NCBI GenBank assembly: GCA_021789155.1
Contig: JAJYJW010000006.1
Location: forward strand, 1-44,114
DNA length: 44,114 bases
From: Microcaldota archaeon
Lineage (GTDB): Archaea > Micrarchaeota > Micrarchaeia > Micrarchaeales > CABMGC01
Direction: 5' to 3'
The notes beneath the pieces are model-generated. The model was not told where the DNA came from. It did no database searches and saw nothing but the letters and a program-made list of their open reading frames with translations. Made by a program: the position numbers and the translations under genes. Below are positions 1 through 9,207 of the stretch, one piece after another. Every line of letters starts with the position of its first letter. Positions within the stretch are counted from its first letter, which is position 1.

Positions 1-1101
1 TCTGTTTGGTCCGAATGATTGCCTATCACCTTCTCTTTGAGGACGAGACTCGTTTCTGTTCTCGAAGTTCCTGTTTGAGCTTCTGAAATTATCTCTTTTC
101 TCGCTGTTGAATCGATTTGGCCTGAATGATTGCCTGTCGCCTTCTCTTTGAGGGCGAGACTCTTCCCTAGGGCGGAAATCCCTGCTTGGCCTTGAAAAAC
201 GGTTATCGCGGTTGAATTGCCCTCTATTATCCCTGTTCTTATCGCTAAATCTGTCGAATCGCCTGAACTGGTTGTCGTTCCTTCTGTTCTGCTGTACATT
301 AGGTTGCTCCTTATGTATGTGGGGCCTTTTCAACGCCTCGTCTATCTGTTCTTTCAGCTTATCTGCTATGAAGCGCTTTGTTATGTAATCTGCTTTAGCT
401 GCTATGGCTATCTTTGTAGCATATACCCTGGCTATTCTTCCTCTGTCTTCCTTGATTGCGGTTGCTATTCTCTGTAATTTGAAAAGAACGCCGTACTTTG
501 GAGACTTGCTCCCGTATTTCAAATGCTTGAACAATGCTCTCTCCGCTCCGAGAAGCTGGATCGTGCTTGCGGGCATCATCGACATCTTTTCCAATGAACC
601 TGCTTTAGCCAGAAGTTCTGCGGCTATCCTGTGGTCTATCAGATATGTAATATTTGGCATGAGTTTCTTTGCCACTTTTTCTACATATGCATCAAGGTTT
701 TTCTCCAGTTTTATTACTTCGAGCTCGCTTTGCGCGAGATTCTTTACCACTTCGTATTCTTCAGAGCTTGGATTCCTTCCTATGCTGTTCTTTACGATGT
801 TGAGTATCTCTTCTGCTTTCTCTCCCATTATCTCGTTGAGTCTTTCCGGATTGACACCAAGCTTATCTGCGCCGAATTCGACAACGAATGTCGCATATGT
901 TGCCGGATTTGCAAGCTTTAGTTCTGGGAAGTACATGCTATACCATTCTTCAAGCCTTTCGAATACGCTGTTTCTCACCTTTTCTATCTCGTTGAGAGAA
1001 CTCACCGCTTGTATCAAAGAGTGCTCCTCTCCGGAATAGGCTGCGCTGACTTCGCGTTTGGCAGTATCTAGCATCTTCCTTCTTTTTTCTGCAAAGTCCA
1101 T
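1..1101 (-). CDS. Nop5 (Nop56/Nop58 family C/D box sRNP core protein), 3' end truncated by window start; Arg/Asn-rich repetitive C-terminal tail
   Basis: Minus-strand frame starting ATG at 1101 is open to position 1: MDFAEKRRKMLDTAKREVSAAYSGEEHSLIQAV...; Nop-domain signature LLAKAGSLEKMSMMPASTIQLLGAERALFKHLKYGSKSPKYGVLF; tail ...ESRPQREGDRQSFRPNRF... repeated. Absent from ORF track because it runs off the window. Confidence 0.93.
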   Translation of the reverse strand, partial: MDFAEKRRKMLDTAKREVSAAYSGEEHSLIQAVSSLNEIEKVRNSVFERLEEWYSMYFPELKLANPATYATFVVEFGADKLGVNPERLNEIMGEKAEEILNIVKNSIGRNPSSEEYEVVKNLAQSELEVIKLEKNLDAYVEKVAKKLMPNITYLIDHRIAAELLAKAGSLEKMSMMPASTIQLLGAERALFKHLKYGSKSPKYGVLFKLQRIATAIKEDRGRIARVYATKIAIAAKADYITKRFIADKLKEQIDEALKRPHIHKEQPNVQQNRRNDNQFRRFDRFSDKNRDNRGQFNRDNRFSRPSRDFRPREESRPQREGDRQSFRPNRFNSEKRDNFRSSNRNFENRNESRPQREGDRQSFGPNR

Positions 1102-1211
1102 GTTAAAGCACGTAAACTAGTAAAAGATGCACTTTCCTCTATTTATACCTTGTTATGATGAGGAATATGGCAAAGCAACGTATAACGAAGCTGCTTTGCT
1201 TGCGCGATGCG

Positions 1212-1913
1212 TTACTTCCTCAAAACAGTTTCGCTTTGGGCCACGCTTGCATTTTTCGCTATGGTGCCAGTGCGCTGTATATCTTTTATCATTTCAACCA
1301 AGTATTGCAACGTTATGATCTCATTTTCCTTTCGTTCGTGCTCGCTTATTGTCATCCTAGACTCAAGTTCGTGTATTATTTTTCCCTGTAGCTTGCTCAA
1401 AGCATCGTGCAGAACAGAAAGGAGTTCAATCCCGTAGGTTTTCTTCGTGGATTCTTCTACAAAACCTCCATACACGTTTGAAGTTGTTTGCCTTTCTATG
1501 TAAACTTCGCCTCTCTTTGCTCCGAACGATGGAATACCCTCGAAATTGCCGGCTTTTCTTTGGGTAGATATTGCTATTTTGCTGAAATGCGAAGATAGTG
1601 GTGACCAACCATTTGTTATAGTCACTATAAGACCAGGTTGCCAATCAGAATCATGTGCATATGGTTCGCGTTCTATGGCAAAAGTAACGTATGAATCATG
1701 CTCGTTGCTTGACCTTACGCATTTAATGCGTACGCTGTCACCATTATCAAAAGTTCTTATGGCATTGCGCATCTCATTGGTTATGCGTAATGAAGACGTT
1801 TCGCATAAATGCAAAACATGATAGTTGGATGTCTTGCCCATTGCCCTGAGTTCTTCCTTATTTATGCTTGTTTTTGATTTTGTTTTACTTTCCATATTAC
1901 CACTTAACATCAA
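1212..1913 (-). CDS. Uncharacterised protein, paralog A of a three-gene tandem family
   Basis: 233-aa ORF; shares VTFAIE...DWQPGLIV...FSKIAI... and a C-terminal helical region with the next two ORFs; 4-bp overlap with the upstream gene. Confidence 0.75.
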   Translation of the reverse strand: MMLSGNMESKTKSKTSINKEELRAMGKTSNYHVLHLCETSSLRITNEMRNAIRTFDNGDSVRIKCVRSSNEHDSYVTFAIEREPYAHDSDWQPGLIVTITNGWSPLSSHFSKIAISTQRKAGNFEGIPSFGAKRGEVYIERQTTSNVYGGFVEESTKKTYGIELLSVLHDALSKLQGKIIHELESRMTISEHERKENEIITLQYLVEMIKDIQRTGTIAKNASVAQSETVLRK

Positions 1914-2593
1914 TTCCTCTTCTTGTCTTGCAAGTTTTTTGATGCTGCGATGCTTATGCTACGCACGAGCTTCTCCATGCTGTGAATAACTGATGCTTCT
2001 CTAACTACCCTTGCCAGATCTTCAGAACCTGCGCCCTTTCCGAATAATTCATCAAGTATCCGAGTCTTGAGCACATCCATCGCGTTGACGAGCATGGAAA
2101 TATGCTCATTGTCTGGAGCATGATCGTTTCTCGGGAAATTCTCGCAGTTGCTTCTTCCCATGCTGAAATGCGACAGGTCGCGCATTGGCCTGTTCAAGTA
2201 TGAATTTTCGAGCGCTTGTTCACCTACTTCGATTACGACTTTTATCTCGCTGAAATTGCAGCGCGCATTTACAGGTAGTGGATAGATAAATTGCTCTTCC
2301 AACGTTATCCTAATCTTAGGTTCCCATGCCACTTCCTCGAATTCACCTACGCGCTGCATCCTTTTCGCATCTATCGCGAACCTATGGTAAATCTTCTCGG
2401 TGCTTGGATTTACTGCTTTCTCATATAGAACGCGCATCTGGCTTCCGAACTCGAATATGGTAAGAAGATTCTTGTCTTGTATTTCAGCAGAATAGCCTAG
2501 AAGGTTCGTGCTATTCCCGAAAAACAGTTTAGTTGCAGTTGGGGATTTCCAGATAGCGTTTGAATGCTGCATGGCGACAGTCATGGTATTCAC
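1910..2593 (-). CDS. Uncharacterised protein, paralog B of a three-gene tandem family
   Basis: 227-aa ORF; MRVLYEK...HRFAID...VAWEPKIRITL...FSEIKVVI...LVNAMDVLKTRILDELF...VIHSMEKLVRSI. Confidence 0.75.
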   Translation of the reverse strand: MNTMTVAMQHSNAIWKSPTATKLFFGNSTNLLGYSAEIQDKNLLTIFEFGSQMRVLYEKAVNPSTEKIYHRFAIDAKRMQRVGEFEEVAWEPKIRITLEEQFIYPLPVNARCNFSEIKVVIEVGEQALENSYLNRPMRDLSHFSMGRSNCENFPRNDHAPDNEHISMLVNAMDVLKTRILDELFGKGAGSEDLARVVREASVIHSMEKLVRSISIAASKNLQDKKRN

Positions 2594-2605
2594 CGCAAAA
2601 TACTT

Positions 2606-3313
2606 TCAGCAGCTGAATGGAGCATCGATGTCCTCATTAGGCCTTTTGCTCTTGAGCTCTTCCCGCATGGCTTTTCTCTCCTCTTCCTCTTCCATTTCTA
2701 TTGCGCGATTAACGAACGATTCGACATTGTGCACTATCTCAAGATCGCTTATGATCTTGTCCTGTTCCTTTCGAGTATGCATGCGGTAAAGCCATTCTGT
2801 GAGCAGGTTATCCTTAAGCTCTTTCAAAGCGTTTGCAAGAACCACTATTGGTTTTTCGTTTGGCTTTGCCCACCTGTCAGAAACATCCTCGTCTCTGTTA
2901 ACAAAAATTGAATCTTTGTCCGCAGCGTAGCCGAATCCTTTCTTGTCGAATTTCTCTACCTCCTTCTGATTCGCGATAGTAATTTTTCTGAAGCGCTGCG
3001 CGCTGCCGCACATGTCAAAACGCGACTCTTCCATGCGCAAAGCCAGAACAATGCCAGGCAGCCATTTCACACCAGTATTATCCCCGTATGTCGATCCGCT
3101 CTGCTCTATCGCGAACAGCATGTCGTACATGTCATCGGATTTGCCCTCTTTCTTATACAAGATTCTCAGATTGCTAGTCTGACTGCCGAATATATATTCC
3201 AGAGTTGGAAGGTTGTTTACGAGCTTGTATGTTTTGCCAGTGAATATGGTCTCCGCTTTGTTTTCCGTCTCTTTGTATGCTTCCTTTACCACAACATTCC
3301 CGTTATTTGCCAT
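2606..3313 (-). CDS. Uncharacterised protein, paralog C of a three-gene tandem family
   Basis: 235-aa ORF; LRILYKK...DMLFAIE...VKWLPGIVLAL...FRKITIA...VLANALKELKDNLLTEWL...VHNVESFVNRAIE. Confidence 0.75.
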   Translation of the reverse strand: MANNGNVVVKEAYKETENKAETIFTGKTYKLVNNLPTLEYIFGSQTSNLRILYKKEGKSDDMYDMLFAIEQSGSTYGDNTGVKWLPGIVLALRMEESRFDMCGSAQRFRKITIANQKEVEKFDKKGFGYAADKDSIFVNRDEDVSDRWAKPNEKPIVVLANALKELKDNLLTEWLYRMHTRKEQDKIISDLEIVHNVESFVNRAIEMEEEEERKAMREELKSKRPNEDIDAPFSC

Positions 3314-3515
3314 GTAATCACTGGATACGAGTCTATTTGACAGTGTATTTAGGCTTAATTGTTGCGGGATTTCGCAAAAAGTCGTCCGGATAATCTATAA
3401 ATTTCGTGTTTTAGGATTTTATCTTGCTATACATATGCATTCTTAACTTGCAATTTCCGTGAATGTGCAAATCGGAAGCCTTTAAATTATTTAAGTATGC
3501 AACATTCTTGATAGG

Positions 3516-4751
3516 ATGGCTGATACTGACACGCCCAACGAAAGTTCTTTGATGACCACCACAGGCATCGACAGCCTCGTTGAGTATTTGAAAACGCATG
3601 GAGAAACCGACGAATCCGTACTCGCCACTCAACTGAAAGTGAGCGTGCAGGTGATTGAAGGTTGGGCAAGCGTATTGGAAAAGGCTAGCATAGCAAAGAT
3701 CGTGTACAAGCTCGGGAAAATGTACGTATCGCCAATGGCGCAGACAAGCCCCGAAGCGGCGACAATAGCAAGCGCACTCGACATAAGAAAGCAGCAAACA
3801 GAAAGCGAGCTCGTAGATCAGGGCAAACTTCTTGAAGAAGTTGACAAAAGGCTCAACGACCTCAATGAAACTTTCAAGAGCATAGACAAAGTATTCAAGA
3901 AAGATTCAGGAACGTTGAAGAAAGACCTTGACGAGCTTACGATCATAGAACGTGACATAGACAGGCACTTCAGCAGCTTGAGAAACAAGAAAGAGCACAT
4001 TGACAACATGGCGAAAAGCCTTGACAAGGAAATAGGCTCTTTGCAGGAAATGTCCCAGAAGATATACAGCTTCAACCTTGGAACAGAAGACGCAAACAAG
4101 CTCATAGACGACATAAAAAGAAAGATTAACGCGATAAGCTCAATAGCCAATGAAGTAGAAGGAAGTTTTGAAAGGGAAGTTAGTGAAAAGAGAAAACAGA
4201 TATCGCAGCTGAAAGCGAGCATAAACGAGGAAGTAAAAGTGCTGAACGATGCGTTGGACCAGCAGCACGTGCAAATTGACGAGGCAAAAAGGCTGGAAAG
4301 ACTTGCAAAGCTTAATGCAGACAACATAAAGATTTACATAACCAAGGAGAGGGCATTGCTGATTAACGACCTTGAAACTGCAAAGCTTCTTGTTGACAGG
4401 GAGTATCCCCTAGCTGAAGAGAGATTCAACAAACTCGAGAACACGATTAAAGAGGTAAGGAAGAGCTTCGGCGAGCTTGGATCATTCGATGAGCAGCTCA
4501 AGGGAATGAAGGAAAGGTTAAGGGAAATAATGAAGGAAAAACAGGAGCTTGCGAGCCAAATAATCATAATGAAAGCGCAGCTCAAGGCGATAAGCGACAT
4601 GCCTAAGAGCCAGATTGAAAAGAAAAAGCTAGAACTTAACGAGCTTGGCAAGGGCGTTGCAAAAGCGAGCAATCTCATATCAGAGCTCAGCACGAAAACC
4701 GCAGACGTAAAGAAAGACGCGCAGGCGCTTGCAGAAGGGAAGAAGAAGTGA
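3516..4751 (+). CDS. Coiled-coil protein with N-terminal winged-helix-like segment, first gene of type IV pilus assembly operon
   Basis: 411 aa; long heptad-rich Lys/Glu/Leu region; N-terminus GIDSLVEYLKTHGETDESVLATQLKVSVQVIEGWASVLEKASIAKIVYKLGKMYVSP looks wHTH-like; directly precedes the pilus ATPase. Confidence 0.8.
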   Translation: MADTDTPNESSLMTTTGIDSLVEYLKTHGETDESVLATQLKVSVQVIEGWASVLEKASIAKIVYKLGKMYVSPMAQTSPEAATIASALDIRKQQTESELVDQGKLLEEVDKRLNDLNETFKSIDKVFKKDSGTLKKDLDELTIIERDIDRHFSSLRNKKEHIDNMAKSLDKEIGSLQEMSQKIYSFNLGTEDANKLIDDIKRKINAISSIANEVEGSFEREVSEKRKQISQLKASINEEVKVLNDALDQQHVQIDEAKRLERLAKLNADNIKIYITKERALLINDLETAKLLVDREYPLAEERFNKLENTIKEVRKSFGELGSFDEQLKGMKERLREIMKEKQELASQIIIMKAQLKAISDMPKSQIEKKKLELNELGKGVAKASNLISELSTKTADVKKDAQALAEGKKK

Positions 4752-4760
4752 GGTTTGTAT

Positions 4761-6284
4761 ATGGCAGATGAACGAACAGTATCAATACTCGAATCATATG
4801 GTCTTAATGCTCATGGACTTGACATAAACGTGAGGATAATAGAAATACCCTCGGAATTCATACCCATATACGAAGTCACGATTCCAGGCTTGGGAAATGC
4901 GACGCGAGTGCTTTTGCTTTCGTTGAGGACCGAATTGCTTTCCCTAGTGCCAATAGACCCTACAAGAATAGAGGACAAAGAATACGTTGACGAATTGAAT
5001 ACAAGGTACGTTGAAGCATCAAACCTCATAATAGACAAATACTTGCCCGGCACGAAATCTGATGTCAAGAGGGTGCTCATTGCTTATATAATAAACATAA
5101 TGCTTGGGCTCGGCGATTTGGAAGCGCCGCTTGCGGATGACAGGCTTGAAGAAGTGGTAGTCAATACGAGCAAGGAACCAGTCTGGGTTTTCCACAGGAA
5201 ACACGGCTGGTGCAAAACGAACATATCGGTTCACGATGAAAGCACCATATACGAATCTACTGAAGAAATAGGGAGAAGAGTAGGCAGGCAGATAACGAAC
5301 CTCTCCCCTTTGATGGACGCTGAGCTTCCAGACGGCTCGAGAGTCAACGCTACGTTGTATCCAATATCGCAAAAAGGAAACACCATAACAATAAGAAAAT
5401 TCGCAAAGAACCCGTGGACGATGGTTGCTTTGGTTTCGAACAAGACAGTTTCAAGCGAAGTCGCAGGAATGATTTGGGCATGCATTCAAAACGAAATAAG
5501 CTTGCTCATATCCGGAGGTACTGCAAGCGGAAAGACAAGTTTCCTCAACGCAATGAGCGTGTTCATGCCTCCTAACAGAAGAATAATATCCGTAGAGGAA
5601 ACGAGAGAATTGACGCTGCCTAGCTTCCTTCACTGGGTGCCGATGCTGACAAGACAGCCAAACCCAGAAGGCAAGGGAGAAATCACGCTTTACAACCTCA
5701 TGATCAACGCATTGAGACAAAGACCAGACATCATGCTGGTTGGAGAAATCAGAACCCAAAAAGACGCCGAAACGCTGTTCGAGGCAATACACACGGGTCA
5801 CTCGGTGTATGGCACTGTGCACGCAGATAATGCTTCAGACACGATCATAAGAATGACGAACCCGCCTATAGGGATACCGAAAATACTTATAGACGCAATA
5901 GGCGGCTTGGTGAGCCTGTTCAGGCACAGAAGATTGGGAATGAGAAGGGTGCTCGAATTCGGAGAAGTGCTGAAAAGCGGAGACGTCAACGTAGTGTATA
6001 GGTGGAACATAAGGAACGATACCTTCATGCAGGTATCTGAGCTTTCCAGGCTTGCCGAAACCATTATGCTCTATGGGGGGTATACCAGAAAAGAGCTTCT
6101 ACAAGACATAAACGATAAGCAGGTAATAATAGAATGGATGAACAAGAACCAAGTGATAAACGTGGATGAAGTGGGAACCGTTGTGTCAGAATACTACAGA
6201 GACGCTGAAAAGGTCCTGAAAATGGCAAAAGCAGATGTCAAGTACAGCCGAGAGAAGTTCACCAACGGGGTTGCTAACCCATGA
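4761..6284 (+). CDS. Type IV pilus/archaellum secretion ATPase (FlaI/TadA/VirB11-like)
   Basis: Walker A ISGGTASGKTSFLNA, VEETRELTLP, DIMLVGEIRTQKDAETLFEAIHTGHSVYGTVHADNA. ATG at 4761 preferred over the TTG at 4755 because GAGGT lies at 4750-4754. Confidence 0.95.
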   Translation: MADERTVSILESYGLNAHGLDINVRIIEIPSEFIPIYEVTIPGLGNATRVLLLSLRTELLSLVPIDPTRIEDKEYVDELNTRYVEASNLIIDKYLPGTKSDVKRVLIAYIINIMLGLGDLEAPLADDRLEEVVVNTSKEPVWVFHRKHGWCKTNISVHDESTIYESTEEIGRRVGRQITNLSPLMDAELPDGSRVNATLYPISQKGNTITIRKFAKNPWTMVALVSNKTVSSEVAGMIWACIQNEISLLISGGTASGKTSFLNAMSVFMPPNRRIISVEETRELTLPSFLHWVPMLTRQPNPEGKGEITLYNLMINALRQRPDIMLVGEIRTQKDAETLFEAIHTGHSVYGTVHADNASDTIIRMTNPPIGIPKILIDAIGGLVSLFRHRRLGMRRVLEFGEVLKSGDVNVVYRWNIRNDTFMQVSELSRLAETIMLYGGYTRKELLQDINDKQVIIEWMNKNQVINVDEVGTVVSEYYRDAEKVLKMAKADVKYSREKFTNGVANP

Positions 6285-6892
6285 CCGATGTTATGCAGGG
6301 TACAACGGATTATGCCACCATTGCAACCTTGATAAGCGACGTGGAAAGCAGCAACGTTGCAGGCCAGATACCTAAAAGCATAACAATAGACACCGCCGCA
6401 GCGCTTTCTACGCAATTCGACAGCAAGCCTTACGATTATGATGCCGCATGCGCAAAGCTAGGTTATGTTGACGTTTCCAAAGTAGCTCCAGAAATGCCAA
6501 GCTCCCAATACGTCAAGCCGGGAATGCAAACGGGCAATATTGTTCAGGAGCAGGGCCAATATCAAAGCGAACAGATAAAGAGAGTGATAAGCAAGGTTAG
6601 CGAAGGGGTTGCGCCTCAGCAGCAGGTCATTACCCCCGTAAAGAGCAACATGCTCGTGCTTCCGGGCCTCTCTACACAAGAGCAGATAAACGAGCTTGAA
6701 CAGATTGGCGAAGGGCTTGACGAAGGCGCGTTCAATGAAGAGCAACTTCGCATAATCGGGCTCGAACTAGTTGGCTTGAACGAAAAGGTAAAATTCGAGC
6801 GCGTTCCAACTTCAGACAAATTCCAAAAAAGCTTATCTGACTTGAGAAACAAACTGCTCGAAAGCGACAGGAACAAGTTCTTCGGGCTGTAG
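6281..6892 (+). CDS. Hypothetical protein within pilus operon
   Basis: 203 aa, ATGA overlap with the ATPase gene. Confidence 0.7.
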   Translation: MTDVMQGTTDYATIATLISDVESSNVAGQIPKSITIDTAAALSTQFDSKPYDYDAACAKLGYVDVSKVAPEMPSSQYVKPGMQTGNIVQEQGQYQSEQIKRVISKVSEGVAPQQQVITPVKSNMLVLPGLSTQEQINELEQIGEGLDEGAFNEEQLRIIGLELVGLNEKVKFERVPTSDKFQKSLSDLRNKLLESDRNKFFGL

Positions 6893-6948
6893 TTATGACA
6901 CACTTTTAGTTGTTTATGTTTTATGTATATTGATATTGGGTTGCGTGG

Positions 6949-7947
6949 ATGGCTGAAGCTGATTCAATCGATACTGAAGAAAACAAGATAGTTGGATTCA
7001 CCAAGCCAAAGAAGTTCCTGTTTTTCAAGATGAAATCCAAGCCCATATACTCAGCGAGCGACAAGACGACAATACAAAAAGAATTGGCAAAGCAAAGCAA
7101 GGGTTTCGTTGGCGAGAAGAAATATACTCCATTGCAGCTTTTCATATTACAAACCATTGAAAGGCACAAGGATCTCGAAGTTTCGCTTAGAGAGCAGAAC
7201 ATAAAGAGCAGCCCATATGATTTCGTAAAGCGCATGCTTACAATATCTGCGATACTTGCGATTGTAATAACGCTTCTTTTGATATTGGCAACTACTGCAT
7301 TAGGAGTAACTCCCCTTCTACCAGTACTCGTGGGATTTGCTGTGTTCTTCGGAGCATTCAACAATCTGATAAACTACCCGGTCGCGAAGAGCAAGAACAT
7401 GGGGAAGGAAATAGAAAGGAACATAATGTTCGCGATTAGGGACATAATAATAGGCATGCGTTCCGGAATGCCATTGTTCAATGCGATAACCGCAGTCAGC
7501 ACTGGTTATGGTGCCGCGAGCAGGGAGTTCGCGAAAGTCGTAGAACTCGTGCAGCTGGGAATGTCGATAGAACAGGCAATAGACGACATCAGCGCGAAGA
7601 GCGAATCCAAGACGTTCAAGAGGATAATGCTGCAGGCATCAGTAAGCATCAAATCAGGAGCAGACATCGTGGGAGCATTCCAAAGCACTGTAGATGAAAT
7701 ATCGCAAGAAAGAATAATCGAATTGAGACGATACGGACAAACCCTAAATGCACTCGCCATGTTTTACATGCTTTTCGGAGTCATATTCCCAAGCATGGGC
7801 ATAGCTGTTGCTGCAATCCTTACCACTTTCATAAACATATTCACCATAGACGCGAACACCCTTACCTTCGGTCTTATAGGCATATTCTTCCTACAGATAA
7901 TATTCCTGAACGTGATGAGGTCATCTAGACCTGTATTCGCGGTGTAA
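6949..7947 (+). CDS. Type II secretion F-domain/TadC/FlaJ-like membrane protein 1
   Basis: 332 aa; TM segments plus cytoplasmic AIRDIIIGMRSGMPLFNAITAVSTGYGAASREFAKVVELVQLGMSIEQAIDDISAKSES. Confidence 0.88.
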   Translation: MAEADSIDTEENKIVGFTKPKKFLFFKMKSKPIYSASDKTTIQKELAKQSKGFVGEKKYTPLQLFILQTIERHKDLEVSLREQNIKSSPYDFVKRMLTISAILAIVITLLLILATTALGVTPLLPVLVGFAVFFGAFNNLINYPVAKSKNMGKEIERNIMFAIRDIIIGMRSGMPLFNAITAVSTGYGAASREFAKVVELVQLGMSIEQAIDDISAKSESKTFKRIMLQASVSIKSGADIVGAFQSTVDEISQERIIELRRYGQTLNALAMFYMLFGVIFPSMGIAVAAILTTFINIFTIDANTLTFGLIGIFFLQIIFLNVMRSSRPVFAV

Positions 7948-7949
7948 AA

Positions 7950-8945
7950 ATGGCAGGCATATCTTTCCAGAAACTGGTCTCAAGAGACCTTGCTGTGCTC
8001 ATATCGGACGAGCTTGATTTGGCAGGAGTTAAAGTTGGCTTGGAGAAGTTCTTCACCTACTACATACTTGGTGCAATGGGCTTGTTCGTAGGCATAACCG
8101 CATTTCTCGTAATAGCCATGCGGATATCGGTGGTATTTTCTGCAATAGTTGGAATCGGCGCTGCGGTGTTTTACCTATTCGCAATATACTTCTACCTTGA
8201 ATTGCTCATAGAACAGAGAAAAACTTTCATAGAAGGAATACTGCCGGATTTCCTGCAGATAGTCGCAGCAAACGTGAGAAGCGGAATAGCCCTCGACAAG
8301 GCGCTTGTATTCTCCGCAAGACCGGAATTCAAGTTCTTCAGCGACGACATAAAGACGGTAAGCAAGAGCCTTTATGCTGGAGAGACGCTGCAAAACACCC
8401 TAGTACTTCTGGGAAAAAGGTACAGATCAGGGGAGTTGCAGCACACCATAAGAATGATCAACGAAGCGATACAGTTTGGAGGTGGAATGACCGACCTACT
8501 AAACCAGATAGCGAAAGACCTTAGGAGTCAGCAGATAATCCAAAAGGAAATATCCGGACAGTTGTTCATGTACACCATATTCATAGCATTCGCCGCATTG
8601 ATAGGCGCACCTACGCTTTATGCACTTACAACCCAGATGATTACGGTAACGGACAGCGTATGGGCAGGCATATTGAAACAGAATCCTGGCGGGCTCCCAA
8701 CAGCTGGAATTTCCTTCCTTAAACCAAGTCCACCTAAGATAACTATAACACAATACCATGACTTCGCGCTTACCGCAATCATAATAATAACTGGATTCGC
8801 CGCGTTCATAGTTGCAAGCATAAGCACCGGGTCCCCGCTTAGAGGTCTGCGGTATCTGCCGATATTCATAATCGTGGGTTTAGTCGTATTTTCGATCGTG
8901 TCATCGATAATAGGGGGCATATTCGGAAGCATCAGCGGAGCTTAG
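7950..8945 (+). CDS. Type II secretion F-domain/TadC/FlaJ-like membrane protein 2
   Basis: 331 aa; LPDFLQIVAANVRSGIALDKALVFSARPEFKFFSDDIKTVSKSLYAGETLQNTLVLLGKRYRS; multiple TM. Confidence 0.88.
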   Translation: MAGISFQKLVSRDLAVLISDELDLAGVKVGLEKFFTYYILGAMGLFVGITAFLVIAMRISVVFSAIVGIGAAVFYLFAIYFYLELLIEQRKTFIEGILPDFLQIVAANVRSGIALDKALVFSARPEFKFFSDDIKTVSKSLYAGETLQNTLVLLGKRYRSGELQHTIRMINEAIQFGGGMTDLLNQIAKDLRSQQIIQKEISGQLFMYTIFIAFAALIGAPTLYALTTQMITVTDSVWAGILKQNPGGLPTAGISFLKPSPPKITITQYHDFALTAIIIITGFAAFIVASISTGSPLRGLRYLPIFIIVGLVVFSIVSSIIGGIFGSISGA

Positions 8946-8980
8946 GTAAACCAAAGTTACTGAAAAAAAGACTGATATTA

Positions 8981-9166
8981 ATGAGCTGGAAGCAAGTTGT
9001 GAGAAGTAGTTTGTGGTGGTGGATCCTTGCTGTGCTGTGGATGGTGTTCCTGTTGCACCCGCCCCTTCAAACTGAAACTGCGTTTGATGCGTGGGGAACA
9101 ATATTGACTCTGCTGCTGACGGTTGCAATCCTAGTATTGAAGTACCTTGCTGGGAAGGAAAAGTAA
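8981..9166 (+). CDS. Small two-TM membrane protein
   Basis: 61 aa, hydrophobic segments, follows pilus operon on same strand. Confidence 0.5.
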   Translation: MSWKQVVRSSLWWWILAVLWMVFLLHPPLQTETAFDAWGTILTLLLTVAILVLKYLAGKEK

Positions 9167-9207
9167 GATTCCAAAAAGAATACCTCTCTTCTATTGCAGA
9201 CATGCCA

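Noticed and set aside
404-1039. 211-aa plus-strand ORF and the overlapping 217-477 and 631-921 ORFs
   Set aside because: They are antisense to the clear minus-strand Nop5 frame, which carries the conserved Nop-domain motifs.
3818-4693. Minus-strand Ser/Leu-rich ORFs (3818-4327, 4334-4693)
   Set aside because: Shadow ORFs of the Lys/Glu-rich coiled-coil gene on the plus strand; composition is the expected antisense artefact.
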